Source: Sweltsa coloradensis (lineage: Eukaryota > Arthropoda > Insecta > Plecoptera > Chloroperlidae). From it: a stretch of DNA of 64,000 nt. Below are positions 47,101 through 58,678 of the stretch, one piece after another. Made by a program: the position numbers and the translations under genes. Position 1 is the first letter of the stretch, and every line of letters starts with the position of its first letter. The stretch spans positions 62,001-126,000 of the forward strand of contig JAMZAV010001846.1 of assembly GCA_024449915.1 (NCBI GenBank). Direction: 5' to 3'. The notes under the pieces are model-generated. The model worked only from the letters and a program-made list of their open reading frames with translations, ran no database searches and had not been told where the DNA came from.

Positions 47101-50100
47101 TTAGTTTTGCTGTAAAGATTTAGGTAAATCATTACACGAGTATGACAGCAAATACGAGTAGTTTGCTCATCACAAGTGGATGATCGTTGGCAATGATGAG
47201 TTGTGGTACCATGCGGACAGACAAAATATACCTATATTGAATCAGATTGGTACCTAAGTAGGCCTAGGCCTATGCTGTTATTATGGCATGCTTACCATAC
47301 AGTTGAACCTGCAGCTAATTTTGTTGTTAGTGTTAAGTACACTGCAATTTTAAATTTACTGATGGGCAATCAATAACTGGAAAATGGAAAACAGCACTAC
47401 TGGCCTAAAGGGTACCTCATATATTGATTTATTGGGACAATAACTGAACATAACTTAGGCCTATTTCATATGGTGCTCTATTTGGGGCTTCAAATGCCTT
47501 TGAGGTATTTTTAAGAAAGTTCCATTGAGCTCATGTGACTACCTACCTGCTGTAATATTGTGCACACGGTAACATACTGAAGTCTGAGATAGACTACCGG
47601 TACTGTGCACATTCGCGGCAGAAAATAAATTGTATCTTTGAAATAACGAAATTACATTGGAGATGGATGGTTTCTTAATGGCACAGCTTTACTCGTCTAC
47701 GTGGTGTGACGGGACAGGCTACAGTACGTCAAGCACGGGAGAATACTACCAGGGAGACCAATGCGCTAATTCACCAAGCTTCAATCAAGAATCGTCGGCT
47801 GGCACAGCAGATGGAGCGTCGACCTACTGTCATGGCCGCTCTCAAGATTAAAAAGGTATGTATCAATGACTAGAGCCTATAGTACAGTACTACACTATCA
47901 TACTATAAACCTAGGCCTTTAAATGCTTAGATTATTACCTATATCAGTTTGTGTGAGAAACATGTAGAGATAGGGTAGGAGACCAACAGCTTACCTGAAG
48001 TGGAGTAGCGCGCCGTGATAGAAGACATAAACACAAATAAACAAATAACACTACATTTCAAACGTTTCGGTCTACGTGACCTTCCTCAGTGAGTCCTACC
48101 AATGGATTTGCAAATCGCGCCACAAACCTAACTTAAACCTTAGGAAGTCCTCCCTCTCCTCCTCTCTACCCCTCCCTGTCACCCATTCCACACCCCCACT
48201 CATCTTTCACTTCACCCACCCCCACCCTAGCCAACGGCTACCTAGCTTTAGTTTTTCACCTCAGTAACTCTTCTCTACTCACTGAGGAAGGTCACGTAGA
48301 CCGAAACGTTTGAAATGTAGTGTTATTTGTTTATTTGTGTTTATGTCTTCTATCACGGCGCGCCTACTCCACTTCAGGTAAGCTGTTGGTCTCCTACCCT
48401 ATCTCTACATGTTTCTCACATGATCCAGCCTTTTGGCATTCCTTTCATCACACCACCTATATCAGTTTGTTTAGTTTTATGAGTTTTATTATGTTTTATG
48501 ATTTATGTTCCCTACATTTTATTTATTTTACAAAAAATATAAGGCTTTTCCCACATCTATTGAGAATGAGTTTAGTACCGGTAGGGGAATCTGATGTTAC
48601 TTTTAATTGGCTATTGAATTCAAACCAGTAATTTTTTTTTGCATTCTTTTATGATTTTGAGTGTGTAATCATTAGCTAGCTGACTTGTAGAGATATATGC
48701 CTTCATATACCTTCATAAAGATTTTCATTTCGTTCTTCGTTCGTTCTTCATTTCGTAATACATTTTTGTCATCATGCTTAGGCATATGTTTTTAATATAA
48801 TCCACAATTTAGTTAAATTGTATTTCAGAAAAGCATTCGCCAGCGCTTGGGCCCAGTTGACAACCGTGTGTCCGTGCAAGACCGTCTCTTACTCCCAGGG
48901 CCGAGTGGACGAGCTAGGTTCCGAGGGCGGATTCGAGGACGTGGCCTTTTGAGGGGAAGAGCCGGGATACGTGGTAAGAACTATGGGCATATCGAACCAA
49001 AGCTATTTACTTTTTATTATTCGTTGGCACATGCCAACTACTTTTTTATTCCTGCATTACTCACGTGGGGTATATATTACATTACCCCAATGCTGCAAAA
49101 TCTTAATGTTAATCAGTAGTGTTTAAAGCTACTGCTCTCTCCTTTTATGTAGGCTATTCTCAAGTTACTCTATCTTGGATGTTTTTCTACCACTAATGAA
49201 TGTTAATTGTGGCTCTTAGTTTTAGTTTTAGCAGAAATCAAGATTAAAGTTGGTATGGTGTGTAACAAAAATGCGTATAAATAAATGGTATTGAAATTGT
49301 AATTTTACCAGTAGACCTAGACCAATAATAGTATTACAGTAAACCCTCGTTAATACAAACATCAAGGGACCTAAAAATTGCCAATTCGTTATAGAAAAAT
49401 TCGCAATATAAAAAAAAGTCAAAATTCAATGATATCACGCAAAATAAACATCGAGACGAAAAATCAATGTTTTTCTATGGATAGCGCGCGGGTACGATGT
49501 TTTTGGCGCGTAGATTAAGCGGACAAGCCACACCCACCATCAGTTGGAATCACGATGTAGCAAGAGATTGGTCGTTTTCCTGCATCAATCGTTCGTTATT
49601 CTCGGAAATAATATACTAACGATCGATTTTTAATATTTCCGATACAAAAACTCCAAGAAAAACCGATGCGATCGCGTATCTGGCTCTTCTGGACGACCAA
49701 ATCACGCGTTTGTACCAGCCATGCAGCTGACGAAATCGCGCGTTTGCACCAGCCTTTCAGCTAGACTCCGCCCAAACACGTGTGTGAGAACTATTATAAG
49801 TCCATGGTGAGACGACCGCTCGGATGCGCGCAACGATGCGCATTAGATCGACAGCTAGAATTGCATCAGTTTGTTGCTTTGTTCTAGGCGTAGACGATGA
49901 TTATTAGCAATGAAATTTTTTTTTCACCATTCACCTACGTATGTAATATTCAACTTGCTCTATGGCGTTATTAGCGTTGAATAACCAGAAGACGAGTAAT
50001 GACGGTCAGAAGAACAGTCGAAACTATGAAGATGTCCCATCTACACACAGTTGCAAAACACGTTCTAGGCCTAGCCTGGCCTACACAATCAGTAGGCCGC

Positions 50101-53100
50101 ATTGTGTTACAGGGTGATATGGGTGTGCGAACCTTGAATTTTTTTTCGAACCGAACCTTGAGAAAAATTTCGAACCTCGAACCGAACCGAACCCCTAGGA
50201 ATATTTTTTAATTAAAACTAAATAAAAATAAATCCTAATCAACAATTAGTAAATTACTAGGCTTGGCCTAGGGGCCTAGCCTAGCGTACTCTTAATTTTT
50301 ACACAAGCCTTAGGCCTAGGCCCTTCAAGTCTACAATCTAGGCCTAGCTAGGCCTAGGCCTTTGTGTAGGTCTAGGGCCTATTCATGCCTGGGCCTAGGT
50401 CCTACGCATGTAAAATTAGGCCTGGGCCTAGGCCCTACGCGTGTGAAATTAGGCCTAGGCCTAGGCTGCGTGCTAACGGCAAATTTTATTATCCAATTGA
50501 CCGAAACTTCATAGCTTTTTAACTGAATCTTCTTTTGTGTTGATAAAGCTTTCTACATCATTTATTACGATAAACAATAACAGGATTTGGATGCGAAGAC
50601 CGGGAGACGTGAATAGGCCTAGGCTAGCTAGAAAGCCTAGGCCTGGACACGGCGTCGAAAATAAACATCCTTTATTGGTTTGCTTGCGTCTATATCACTA
50701 ATATTTCCGATCAACTATCCTGAAGAAAGAATGTGGAGAATATTCCATTTGATCACTTTTTTTCTGCTTTTAAACTCGTAGTTTGCGTGGTTTGACATTT
50801 TTTATGTTCCTTCCATCTTTACTTGCATTTCACTGACTTTGAAGGTCAAATTCACCATCGCCGAGCGTTGCGATTGGAGGAAACTAGTTTGCCATAGAGA
50901 GCGCTGGAGAGCATTCGCGTGGTGCGCTCTATCGGCCATCGCTGGAACTTGTACTATAGGGCGCGGGATATTCAAACGTGCTGAAATAGCATTTTCACTA
51001 CTTTCACGGAGAGGTTCGAGTTCGGTTCGAAATTCGAACCGAATTTTGTTGAACTCGAACCTTCACTAAAGTTCGAGTTCGGTTCAAAATTCGAACCGGT
51101 TCGCACACCCCTACAGGGTGAAACAATCTTTATTTAATTACATGTTGCAAAACTTTCCTAATTTAATCGATCTTGAAGTAGGCTTGATCAATTCCAGTTA
51201 TATTTTAAAGTATTTTAACATGAGTGATGTTTTTTTAACGATCTGTACAGCGTTGAAGCAAGCGTCATACATGGTCTTGTGTCACTGCCACAGCTGAAAG
51301 ATTACGATGTCTTGGAAGGGCAGGGATAAGTACGCACGTGGTCTGGCCGGAGCACTGGTTTCACAATGATGTGTAGCAATTAAAACTCAATGAAAAATTG
51401 ACTGGCGCCGCCGGTGTGGCCTGGGCCTGCGGCGGGAGGGGTAGGGGAATGGAAAAACCACATTCCAGACGACAACAAGCCGGCCGGCTCTGCTGCCAGC
51501 TACGCTCGGCGGACGAAAAAACTAGATACTCTCCAAGCTGAGCGCACAGAGTTTAAACATTACCGCGTCGGCGCGTATGTTTAAAATTATTAGTTCGTAT
51601 TAAACAACGAACATTCTGTACTAATGCCATCCAGTGGGTAACAATTTTGTTCGAATTACGTAATACGCGAAGTTCGTAATATCTGTTTCATTTAACATGG
51701 AATGCCCTATTTATGAGGCTGGGACTGTCTTTCTAGTTGGCATTACAAAAGAATTCTCTTAATCCGAGTTTGGTGTACCGAGGGATTACTGTAAGCAAAA
51801 AGTTAAAATTTTGTGTTTGTTGGCACTAAAATTTTCCCTAAATTGTGGTTGTTTTGTAGGTCATCACGTGTCTGTGTTAGCATCTCCTCGTGGCATCCGA
51901 AGAGGGTCGTTCGTCCCTCGCAGCCGAGGCAGGGTCTTGCAGAGACAGTCGCAGAGCCGATTGGAAATCAGCCACCAGCGAGGACGTCTACTTACCGACT
52001 TGCGCGTTAACCGCCAACAGTTGGGAGGAAGGCTACGTGGCAATACCCTGCGCCCAAGACGTGCGCGTGGAATTACAACCAATCTGCGTACGAACCAATT
52101 CCGTACCAATCAGGTGCGAGAAAATATCACGGGTGGGAATCTGTTGCGCGGCAGGAGGCTGCGTGGGCTGGGACTCCGCGGAACCGGATTTCGCAGAGCG
52201 GGACCGCGCGGGGGTGGATTCCGTGGAAATGGGATTCGCAGAGGTCAAGGGCAGCAGATCCAAGGGCAGCTACAAAGAAATCAGTTTGCTGGAGGATATG
52301 TGCAACGAGGTAGAGGAATTCGTGGAGGACGTTACCGAGGCAACCAACAGAGTGTCCAGGTATGAATGATTTATAGTAGAAGTCATTTCAACGTTGATTT
52401 CAAGAGTTTGAATCTTCTATTTAAACTAGAGAATCTCTCACTCGTGGGAGGGGCATCGAAGGGTCCGTTGTAGCTGGCAGCCAACCCTCCCACCAGCATT
52501 GAGATGGTGCGCAATCCAAATTGACACAAATAAATGCGTGAAAAGCGAGTTTTATGCCGATATATCGTAATATGATTACAAAGTCACTGTATCGGCGCCA
52601 TATTTTTGGACATGATATTGCGTTATTCTTATTTCGGCGTGATTATCGATATGAATTTTTATATCGTTGACATAGCCCTTAAACAGATCTTATATGTTTC
52701 TATCTTATCACCTCGTTGTAGACTATTACAGTAGTCTCTCGACAATTCGAGTTCGAAAATCTACAAATTTCGAGCAAAAACATTTACTTTATTTGGTTAC
52801 TTCGAAATTATGTATAATTCGTATTTTGAAGTCATATTGAGTCTCAAGTTTAAAATTCGACGCAGTAAATCGAAGGAAGGAGTCATGTTTTTGGAACGTA
52901 GTGTACCGGTAACTAAATTTTGAAGTCATATTGAGTCTCAAGTTTAAAATTTGACGCAGTTAATCGAAGGAAGGACTAAGGAGTAGGGATGACATCGGGT
53001 ACCCGGTTCCAGAAATTACCCGGAGCCGATTTTAAGATCCGGGTATATTTCGCGGCCGTTTTTAGGCTAATTCACCAGTTTAAATTACGCGCTACGTGGT

Positions 53101-56100
53101 TGCGGTCTTTCCCGCGGAGCGTGCCCGCTGCCTAAAGAGTAAATGGAGTCGACGACAGAGCGCGTTAGGCTCGCTATCACGTGCTTCCGTCTGTCTCGGT
53201 GAGTCGCGCCCATGCCACGTCTAGTACGAGATGCGCGTACGATCCAACCAACTCACACTCACAGCTGACTGACAAAGATGGTTGGGTGTAAGAGAAGAAT
53301 TCGCGATGCAATCATCTTTCAACCGATTCACGAAATTCGTAATCACGACGCATAGGATTGTTATTCCTGGGCTTATCTTCTTTCTTTCCCAGGCTTATCT
53401 TGCGACGAGAGCTTCAGCGCGGGATATAGTAGTGAGAGATTTTCCCACATTCGATGCGTGTTTGTTTTCCCCTGCTTTCTGCGCGTAGGCCTAGGCCTAC
53501 CTACGAGTTTCACTGCCTGTACAGTGTAATTGGTAAACTAATCTTTGGTGTAATTAAGAATGAAGATCATTGCCTGGTTATCAAAGCGGATCTTTATTTG
53601 TGAACGATTATTGCAAAGGTTTCCAGAGACGGAAACGTAGTCAGTCGGTATGGCCTTCAAATCAACTAGTAGGCCTAGTAAACAGCGTTTCCACACATCG
53701 TGACGTAACGGGACCCGGGTACCCGGGTAATTTGAGTGCTGGAACCGGTTCCAAATTTTACTACCCGATGTCATCCCTACTAAGGAGTCATGTTTCTGGA
53801 ACGTAGTGTACCGGTAACTAATTTAATTCATACCTCGCGTCAATTGTCCAGCCGTTGACTTATGAGATAAACAAAGGCTGGACGGTTGGTAAGCGGGAAG
53901 CATGCTGACGGCGGCATTCACTTCCTGACGCCTGGTCGAGTAGATGCACAGAGGTGTTAATGATGATACCGAATGTCCAAATTAATACGTTCAACGGTCA
54001 AACTTGATTTTTTGGGGGGGATTTTGGATTTTTGGTTTATTTCAATTTGTATATTTCAAAATGGCTTTTGGAGGGTCCCCTCGACTTCGAATTATCAAGG
54101 GACTACTGTACTAACAACTTCATTTTACTGTTTGGATTGGGAATAGTTGACAAGTTGGGAAAGAATAAGAGAACATAAACCCAGCCCAATGGCCTGGGGG
54201 CGACAACACTATTCACCTGCTAGCTGCCTATTTGTTTTTCTTTTTACCATAAAACTCATTCAGACCAGGTGTCCATTATTATCATCATCATTATCCATCG
54301 CCGTTTCCTGCTTCTCGCAGGGTCAGCTTGGGTTTCGCAACCTAATTCTTCCACTTCTTTCTATCCTCCCACAATCGTGTCTCTGCTACATCCTCCCAGC
54401 TCTCTCCTCTATTATGTAGGTCTCTTGCTATGGTCTCCTTCCATCTCTACCTTGGTCTTGCCCGTCTTCTTCTTCCTTCGATCCTTTTCATACATTCTCC
54501 TGAGCATCCTCTCTTCCGTCATTCGTTTCATATGCCCAAACCATCTCAGCCGTGTCCTTCCCATCCTGTCACCTAACTTCTCCACTCCAAGCATCTCTCT
54601 GATGTTCGTATTTCTAATTCTATCTCTTCTTGTCTTGCCCTCTGTGCTCCTCGGGAATCTCATCTCTGCCGCCTGTATTTGGCTTTCTTCTTCTCTGTCA
54701 CCCATAGTCCAGGTTTCTGCTGCATATGTGAGGATTGGCATGAAGTAGGTCTTGTATAGTGTCATCTTGCACTGTATGGGTGGCGGTTACCCTCCCGACT
54801 CTAATGGGCCACGATATTGTGGTTGGATAAACATAGTCGTCTGAGCGAGTTCGAGTGTAGCAGTGTCAATTATGGTTATTTGCTGTAGATAAATAAATAG
54901 TACATATTTACTGTACTAGAGAGAAAAACACCAAAATCATTGTTAGATGAGTGAGTGAGCCATGTGTTGAGTAGGCCTACCCGTTATCATTCCCTTCAGT
55001 CTTTCCTCCCTAGTCTATCATTGGCTAGAGTGGCGCATTATGGCCTTACAGTTGACGCGCCCTTGTAACAAAATGTCAAAACCCTATCAATATCATTTAT
55101 AGCCTACCTATAAATCAACTTGTATACAGATGGTCCCGCGTATTCAACACATGACTTGCTCACTCGTCTAACCACAACTTTGGCATTTTTCTAGTCTAGT
55201 TAAATAAGGCCTCCTTATACCCGAAATGTGTACCTGGGTTCAATCCCCTGGTTGGAAAAGATTTTGTAATTTCTGAATTGTATTTAAAAAATTATAAAAC
55301 ATGTTTAAAACATGTTTTGAAATGTATAAAACTCAAGTGTAGTCTATCATCAGTAACAATACTATGGAAAACATAGCCAGTACAAAATACGTGTTAAAGA
55401 TTGCAAGGGTTACTCAATCTCTGAGCAGAATTTGGGACAACCTTGAGCGTGCACGATTCCATACACCTTGGGTCACTGCATGCAATTTTCACAAATAACA
55501 AAATAAAAAATATTTTTTTAAAACAAAACCGTTGTCGTTAAAATAAATCCTACTCATTTGCAGCCTATTTTTTAATTTATTATTTCTTGTAGATGTAAAT
55601 CACAATGGATCGAGCTGATTTTGCTAGCAGTTCTCAGTAAACTCGCACCGGAAGTCTGTTTAAAATTTTACCGCAATCTATCAGCGATTCGGCTGATTTT
55701 TTATGTACTGCACACATACACACACACACAAACACGGAGAGAATTAGGCCTACAGAATAAGCGCCGTTTGAGTTGAATAATTGTAGACTACGTTTGCTGC
55801 GCTCACTCGTCTAATAAATACATTTGACAAAATGGCTTGATATAATGGCCGCACTCCACTTTTTGAACTTGATATTTTTAAATATAGCCTACCCGAGGCC
55901 TAGGCCTATACGGACCTACTCACTTCACATAAATACTAGGGCTGTGCGAGTACTCGAATATTCGAGTACGAGTCGAGTTCACGGCGAGTTCGAACAAATT
56001 CGAGTTTCATTTATTTTGAACTCGAATATTCGAACGTCGGTAAAAACAGCATTTTCATTTACCGACCCGTCAAAAGTTACGTGTTTCTTCCGTTAGATAG

Positions 56101-57463
56101 CAGCATACGCGGCAAAGTTCGTGATACACGATAGTCGAACTCCTTCTGACGTGAAACTCGTTATGATTGGCCGGCTGAACTTTGCGAGATCCAATTGGAG
56201 CTAGTCATACGTCACATGCGAGCGTTGATTGGCTGTTTTTGTGAAATAATTCACGTCTACCGTGTATCACCACTTTTGTGTCCGAGATGTATGTTGACAA
56301 CAAAAATGGCCACGATTCACGAGGCGAGAGCAGAGCAACCAGATGATTCGTAAAAATTTGCGGCGGACTAGGCTAGGCTTAGGCGTAATTTCTTCTCTAA
56401 AGCATAGGCCTAGCATAAAATACAATTTTGAAATATTCATGAGATGGAACACTTGTCACAATGCAGGTAAACATTCAAACAACACTGCGTGACAGTACCA
56501 ATTGACAACAGGTAGGCCTAGGGCCTAGTAGCACAGTACAATTGCTAGTAGGCCTAGGCCTAGCCTAGCCTAGTTGCCAGGATTTCTTCTGGTCAAGATT
56601 AGGCCTAGTATATTTTACCGATCTTAGGCCCTAGCTAGGCTTACAAACTCACATTGCCATACCAAAATGCACCCAGCACTAGACCTAGCCTATGGCACCC
56701 TTCAAACCAAGGTTAGTTGTAGGCCTAGGCCTAGCTAGGCCCTAGGTCTCCATAACCAAAAATATTTAACCCAGAAGGTAGGCCTAGGCCTAGGCCTAGG
56801 CTTTAAAACTGAAGAATTTGTTTGATAGGCCTAGTAGAAAGTCTGAAATAAAGAATACATTTTCTCAATTTGGAAATAAACTCGATTTAAATATAAATAA
56901 AATAAATATCTATAAAATAAAATAAAAAAATAATTAGGCCCAACATCATTATAAATTAATTTTTAAATGAACTCGAATTGAACTCGAATTGAACTCGAAA
57001 ACCGAACATTTGACTGAACTCGAACTCGTACTCGACTCGAATTGAAATCTCCCGTTCGCACAGCCCTAATAAATACAGTAAAACATGTAAATATTTAATT
57101 AGGCATATTGCCGCATATTGCATACATAATAATCTAGCCTACTTATTACTGACTACAGTGTACTGCCGTATGCATTAGTAGTATTCTCTATTCTGTGGAT
57201 ACTATTGAGTATTGATACATTGAAAATATATCACATTAAATTAGACTGCAATTTCGACTCCTGCCTGCATTGACCACACCTTGTTGGGCAGGCGGTTCCA
57301 GTTGTATTCACACATCCTTAGAAATAACTGTTGACGATCCTTCATTTTGTTATAGCGTGGATCGTTCCGAGGACTGAGGAGAAACCAGTACAATCAGCCC
57401 AAGCCCTCCAAAGAAGAACTGGATAATGAGCTTGACCAGTATATGTCAAACTCGTGGCGTTGA
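44091..57463 (+). CDS. CHTOP: CHTOP orthologue, five coding exons (join)
   Basis: The exons are 44091-44152, 47687-47855, 48829-48973, 51860-52359 and 57356-57463. All four introns have GT/AG ends and the phases match (2, 0, 1, 0), giving 984 nt, or 327 residues plus a TGA stop. The protein opens with a TTSLSINDRF stretch like the vertebrate CHTOP start. NRRLAQQMERRP lies near residues 56-67 and KSIRQRLG at 78-85. Residues about 105-300 are RG-rich, the type of substrate methylated by PRMT1. KEELDNELDQYM ends near residue 322 and is the FoP-duplication motif. Known CHTOP is a nuclear TREX-associated mRNA-export factor and PRMT1/PRMT5 partner; that role is taken from the family. Vertebrate CHTOP has two C-terminal LDxxLDxYM copies, whereas only one is visible here. 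The ATG follows the acceptor directly, so a 5' UTR exon must lie upstream. No AATAAA was seen close after the stop. Confidence 0.93.
45485..46260. repeat. degenerate tandem array, about 120-bp unit, in CHTOP intron
   Basis: GTCA(T/C)GAACTGGACTGAAAG, ATCCAT, ACAAGAA and GAGTTAAAAG words recur about six times with loose spacing. The rest of intron 44153-47686 shows no clear transposon, unlike the other introns. Confidence 0.65.
47687..47855 (+). CDS. CHTOP: CHTOP coding exon 2
   Basis: The acceptor AG at 47685-47686 was chosen because the frame has a stop at 47676 and because its first C completes the split arginine codon, giving NDRFTRL. The exon holds NRRLAQQMERRPTVMAALK, the most conserved block of the family. 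It ends in phase 0 before the donor GTATGTAT. A longer ORF seen in another frame (47657-47851) is a shadow. Confidence 0.93.
47953..48454. mobile_element. fold-back element with 16-bp direct flanks, in CHTOP intron
   Basis: Arms 47952-48094 and 48277-48420 are almost perfect inverted copies, including ACGTTTCGGTCTACGTGACC. The whole insertion, including a 34-base right extension, is flanked by ACCTATATCAGTTTGT on both sides (47937-47952 and 48455-48470). It has no coding capacity. A partial copy is at 57903-57976. Confidence 0.88.
48829..48973 (+). CDS. CHTOP: CHTOP coding exon 3
   Basis: The acceptor is TATTTCAG. The reading frame starts KSIRQRLG and runs into the first RG repeats (FRGRIRGRGLLRGR). 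The exon ends with one base of a glycine codon before GTAAGAAC. The frame stays open into the intron to about 49119, so retention of this intron would add a short tail and then a stop. Confidence 0.92.
49337..51791. mobile_element. Tigger-like element with a nested hAT, in CHTOP intron
   Basis: The left end is CAGTAAACCCTCGTTAATAC and the right end is complementary to CAGTAATCCCTCGG. TA flanks both sides. It ends only 68 bases before the acceptor of the RG-rich exon. The interior shares CCGATGCGATCGCGTA and GACGAAATCGCGCGTTTG with 27220-27480. Confidence 0.78.
50117..51112. mobile_element. hAT-like element with 8-bp target duplication, nested
   Basis: Left GGGTGTGCGAACC and right GGTTCGCACACCCCTA are inverted. 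ACAGGGTG stands on both sides (50109-50116 and 51113-51120). TTCGAACC-rich subterminal repeats lie at both ends. It carries a dense AGGCCTA cluster at 50258-50470. Confidence 0.9.
51860..52359 (+). CDS. CHTOP: CHTOP coding exon 4, RG-rich body
   Basis: This 500-nt exon follows GTTTTGTAG and its first two bases complete the glycine codon left by the previous exon. It codes 166 residues rich in R and G (RGRG, RGG, RRG, LRG). Such runs are the usual targets of arginine methylation and bind RNA. It ends in phase 0 before GTATGAAT. Two more long open frames over the same bases, one on each strand, are explained by the biased GC-rich codons. Confidence 0.92.
52729..54108. mobile_element. Tigger-like element with a nested hAT, in CHTOP intron
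   Basis: CAGTAGTCTCTCGACAATTCGA-type ends face TCGAATTATCAAGGGACTACTG. TA flanks both sides (52727-52728 and 54109-54110). A stretch from GAAGTCATATTGAGTCTC is duplicated inside it. Confidence 0.85.
52984..53779. mobile_element. hAT-like element with 8-bp target duplication, nested
   Basis: TAGGGATGACATCGGGTA and TACCCGATGTCATCCCTA are perfect inverted ends. CTAAGGAG stands on both sides (52976-52983 and 53780-53787). GGTACCCGG-rich subterminal motifs are present. No transposase. Confidence 0.92.
54249..54275. repeat. isolated end of the TTAA element family
   Basis: AACTCATTCAGACCAGGTGTCCATTAT-like bases match the right end of the 40122 element, here fused directly to a LINE 3' end. Confidence 0.55.
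54280..54765 (-). pseudogene. RTE-like LINE reverse-transcriptase C-terminal fragment
   Basis: The minus frame from 54765 reads LYKTYFMPILTYAAETWTM, then IQAAEMRFPRSTEGKTRRDR and RTRLRWFGHMKRM. These are typical of the post-RT region of RTE/CR1-like LINEs. After a one-base shift near 54430 the frame continues WEDVAETRLWEDRKKWK to a stop. A GAT/ATT repeat tail follows at 54275-54300. It is truncated and inactive. Confidence 0.85.
54916..55814 (-). mobile_element. Helentron-like element, family 2, copy 2
   Basis: On the minus strand it starts TTAGACGAGTGAGCGCAGC. At 54960-54916 it ends with CTCACTCATCTAACAATG, a short stem and CTAG. A second opposite 3' end lies at 55156-55194. The interior matches copy 1 at 24262-25368. 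Confidence 0.6.
55937..57068. mobile_element. hAT-like element with 8-bp target duplication, in CHTOP intron
   Basis: TAGGGCTGTGCGAGTA and GTTCGCACAGCCCTA are inverted ends. ATAAATAC stands on both sides (55929-55936 and 57069-57076). ACTCGAA-rich subterminal repeats are present. The fold-back at 3310-4092 is a rearranged relative. Dense AGGCCTA clusters lie at 56510-56830. Confidence 0.92.
57356..57463 (+). CDS. CHTOP: CHTOP terminal coding exon
   Basis: The acceptor is CATTTTGTTATAG, in phase 0. The exon codes 35 residues beginning RGSFRGLRRNQY, then KEELDNELDQYMSNSWR and a TGA. The LDNELDQYM motif matches the family's C-terminal UAP56/export-associated repeat (LDNQLDAYM in vertebrates). 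It lies about 5 kb from the preceding exon, across an intron full of transposons. Confidence 0.92.
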   Translation, partial: RGSFRGLRRNQYNQPKPSKEELDNELDQYMSNSWR

Positions 57464-57902
57464 GTGTGTGACCGACTCTACTGTACCTTACAACCGAAGA
57501 TGTTAAGACTTTAAATAATATGATTGTCTAATGCGGTTTGATAAGTCTGCATTAAGGTTTTGTAGACTTGTTAGTAACTTTATGCCCAACATCAAGAATA
57601 GATGTTATTGAATCAGTCATTATGACCCAGTCAGTCATAAACAGATGAAAAATTGTGTGGAGGTTATATCTCATGACAATAGCATACTGTAATTTTAATT
57701 TTAAAACACCATCATAGTGTTTTATTTAATGGTAATTTTTTACTTGGGTTGGCCAGCTCTGTTTGCATCAGTGTTCCATAGTGGTGTTAAGCCCATGCAA
57801 CTCAACAGTTTGTAAGATAAATTATTAAGGCCCCATACATACATAAGTCTCCTATGAGATGACTATTGACTTGTATACAGTACTACTAATATGTGTTTGA
57901 AA

Positions 57903-57976
57903 GGAATGCCAAAAGGCTGGATCATGTGAATGACCAAGAGATAGGGTGCTTACCTTAAATGGAGTAGGCGTGCCGC
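57903..57976. repeat. solo end of the CHTOP-intron fold-back family
   Basis: GGAATGCCAAAAGGCTGGAT followed by CATGTGAA, AGAGATAGGGT and GGAGTAGGCGTGCCG match the complement of 48354-48442. 57464-58678 otherwise has no gene; it should contain the CHTOP 3' UTR. Confidence 0.75.
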
Positions 57977-58678
57977 AGCGCAGCAGTTTGAGAATCGATC
58001 GATGACCTGGGTCTATTTGAATAATGTCTAGGTTCTACTACTTTCATTATATAGATTTGTAATTTTGTATGCATTGCTGTTTGTGTACAGTAAGTAGTAT
58101 ACTTATCTGGAGGCATAAGAATAAGACTATCTCATGCCAAGATTTCTTACTAAATTTTTATGTCCAGCAGTCTATGTATATTAATATTTCCTAATGGCAC
58201 TTGTGACGTTTAATTTTAATTAGGGGTGTGCGAGTCCTGGTTTTTTAGTTCCGAGACCAATCCAAGTAATGTAAATTGTAAACCACTTGTTAGTGTTGTG
58301 GTGTAGGTAATGTCCAATCTGAGTCCCGAGTACAACTTTGATCTTTATTTGGCTATCAGTATCACTCTTCAACATACTGTTCCTCCAAGAAAGATCAAAT
58401 GTAAAATAATGATTGATTTTATTTACAGAATTTATTGTAGGTAGCCTTTATATAGGCTCCAAAAGAACGATGAAGTAACATTTAAATTTAATTGAAGCTT
58501 TTAGAACTTATGATTGCGGACCAAGGGTATGGCCCAAAATGTTATCTACAGTGAGTCAGTGACAATACTCTACTAGAAGCTTCGGACAGTCTCGCACCTA
58601 ATTTCTAATGAAGTGACAAGCCTGAATATGGTACACCATCGACCAGAATTAAATCAAGGTCTGGGCGTACAACTAGAG

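Noticed and set aside
51864..52369. Additional long ORFs on both strands over the RG-rich CHTOP exon (81, 159 and 76 codons)
   Set aside because: They are shadows of the RG-biased codons; only the chosen frame joins neighbouring exons in phase and matches CHTOP.
54269..54748. 159-codon plus-strand ORF
   Set aside because: It is the antisense of an RTE-like reverse-transcriptase fragment that is clearly coding on the minus strand.
58225..58250. hAT-like left end TTAGGGGTGTGCGAG
   Set aside because: No matching right end or target duplication was found, so no element boundaries can be given.
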